Below the pieces are notes generated by a model. That model ran no database searches, was not told where the DNA came from, and worked only from the letters and a program-made list of their open reading frames with translations. Below, one piece after another: positions 10,882 to 11,321 of a DNA stretch of 11,321 nt (the stretch's first letter is position 1; every line of letters starts with the position of its first letter). The position numbers and the translations under genes are program-made. Source of the stretch: Flavobacteriaceae bacterium (GTDB taxonomy: Bacteria; Bacteroidota; Bacteroidia; Flavobacteriales; Flavobacteriaceae); assembly GCA_002690085.1 (NCBI GenBank), contig NZDM01000066.1:1-11321 (forward strand). The letters are read 5' to 3'.

Positions 10882-11321
10882 ATGATATTCTTAAAATCAA
10901 GATTTTGGTTTTTAATGAGTTTTTCCAGCATAGGACTATTGCTATCAACCAGCGACCCTTTTGAAAAAGATGATCACTATATTTCTAGTTATTTAAACAA
11001 CATAACATTTGTAAAACTTTATATTGGCTCTGCCGTATCTATTATGTGCTGGTTTATCGCAACATTTTTAATTAAAAATGCGGATTCATCACTGAAACCT
11101 TGGTTTAATGTAAGCGGTATATTTTTATTTTTAACGTGTATAATAACGATAAACACATCTTTAGTTATACATTATGTAGCATCTTTTTTAGCATTCACAA
11201 GCATGGTATATGCAATTCGTTTAGAACATATATTCAAAAAGACAAGTACAGGCACAAGTACAGGCACAAGTACAGGCACAAGTACAGGCACAAGTACAGG
11301 CACAAGTACAGGCACCGCATC
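10882..11321 (+). CDS. Multi-spanning membrane protein with Thr/Ser/Gly repeat tail (3' end outside window)
   Basis: Begins MIFLKSRFWFLMSFSSIGLL and stays open for 146 codons to the window edge. Four hydrophobic segments are visible: about 8-22, 43-64, 74-92 and 94-112, with DPFEKDDHYISSYLNN in the first loop. The last span (VIHYVASFLAFTSMVYAI) faintly recalls the His-containing helix of Frag1/DRAM/Sfk1-type membrane proteins, but this is too weak to name it. After the last span the chain becomes a TSTG repeat. It is divergent from the basic Cys-rich gene and follows the lipid pair, so a membrane or lipid link is possible but unproven. Confidence 0.75.
   Translation, partial: MIFLKSRFWFLMSFSSIGLLLSTSDPFEKDDHYISSYLNNITFVKLYIGSAVSIMCWFIATFLIKNADSSLKPWFNVSGIFLFLTCIITINTSLVIHYVASFLAFTSMVYAIRLEHIFKKTSTGTSTGTSTGTSTGTSTGTSTGTA
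11242..11313 (+). repeat. Six perfect 12-bp tandem units (ACAAGTACAGGC)
   Basis: Six identical in-frame copies encode TSTG each and lie within eight bases of the window end. Perfect identity suggests recent slippage expansion. Thr/Ser-rich repeats are potential O-glycosylation sites in a virion surface protein. A repeat like this often breaks short-read assemblies, so the true copy number may differ. Confidence 0.9.

Overview
This window looks like part of a giant-virus genome (Nucleocytoviricota), most likely of the mimivirus-related order Imitervirales. Four things point there. The octamer AAAATTGA, the mimivirus early-promoter core, occurs six times, each copy correctly oriented and roughly 30-75 bases ahead of a start codon. 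There is a compact cluster of tRNA genes whose anticodons favour A/U-rich codons. Two small gene families look familiar from algal and amoebal giant viruses: a Cys-rich, AT-hook protein and a basic Cys-rich protein. The genes are dense, intronless, on both strands and AT-rich. No search was run, so family names rest on motifs read by eye and on recall.

Left part (1-2442): the tail of a very basic protein, a 147-residue unknown gene with an early promoter, a 316-residue Cys-rich/AT-hook/acidic-repeat protein, then tRNA-Leu(UAA), a shortened tRNA-like sequence, tRNA-Arg(UCU), tRNA-Gln(UUG) and tRNA-Ile(UAU), followed by inverted repeats that may mark transcript ends.

Middle part (2443-6962): mainly minus-strand genes. 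These are a 223-residue basic protein, a 660-residue protein with an atypical kinase-like C-terminal half, two paralogous short proteins with an F-box-like N-terminus, and a 137-residue basic protein. On the plus strand a 56-residue membrane miniprotein has its own AAAATTGA box. A dispersed repeat that forms a GAAA-tetraloop hairpin in minus-strand RNA lies after three minus-strand genes.

Right part (7043-11321): no AAAATTGA box occurs here. A GC-rich gene encodes a protein with a PAR-binding-type zinc finger (PBZ) and an Arg/His-rich repeat tail, and is probably acquired from elsewhere. It is followed by a Lys-rich CX4C protein and a tightly packed lipid pair: a TLC-domain membrane protein, then 4 bases later an ELO-type fatty-acid elongase with all its signature motifs. 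The window ends with a convergent basic Cys-rich gene and a multi-spanning membrane protein cut off inside a 12-bp tandem repeat. The most interesting elements are the TLC+ELO lipid cassette, the viral PBZ protein, the kinase-like fusion, the promoter/3'-hairpin grammar and the degenerate tRNA.
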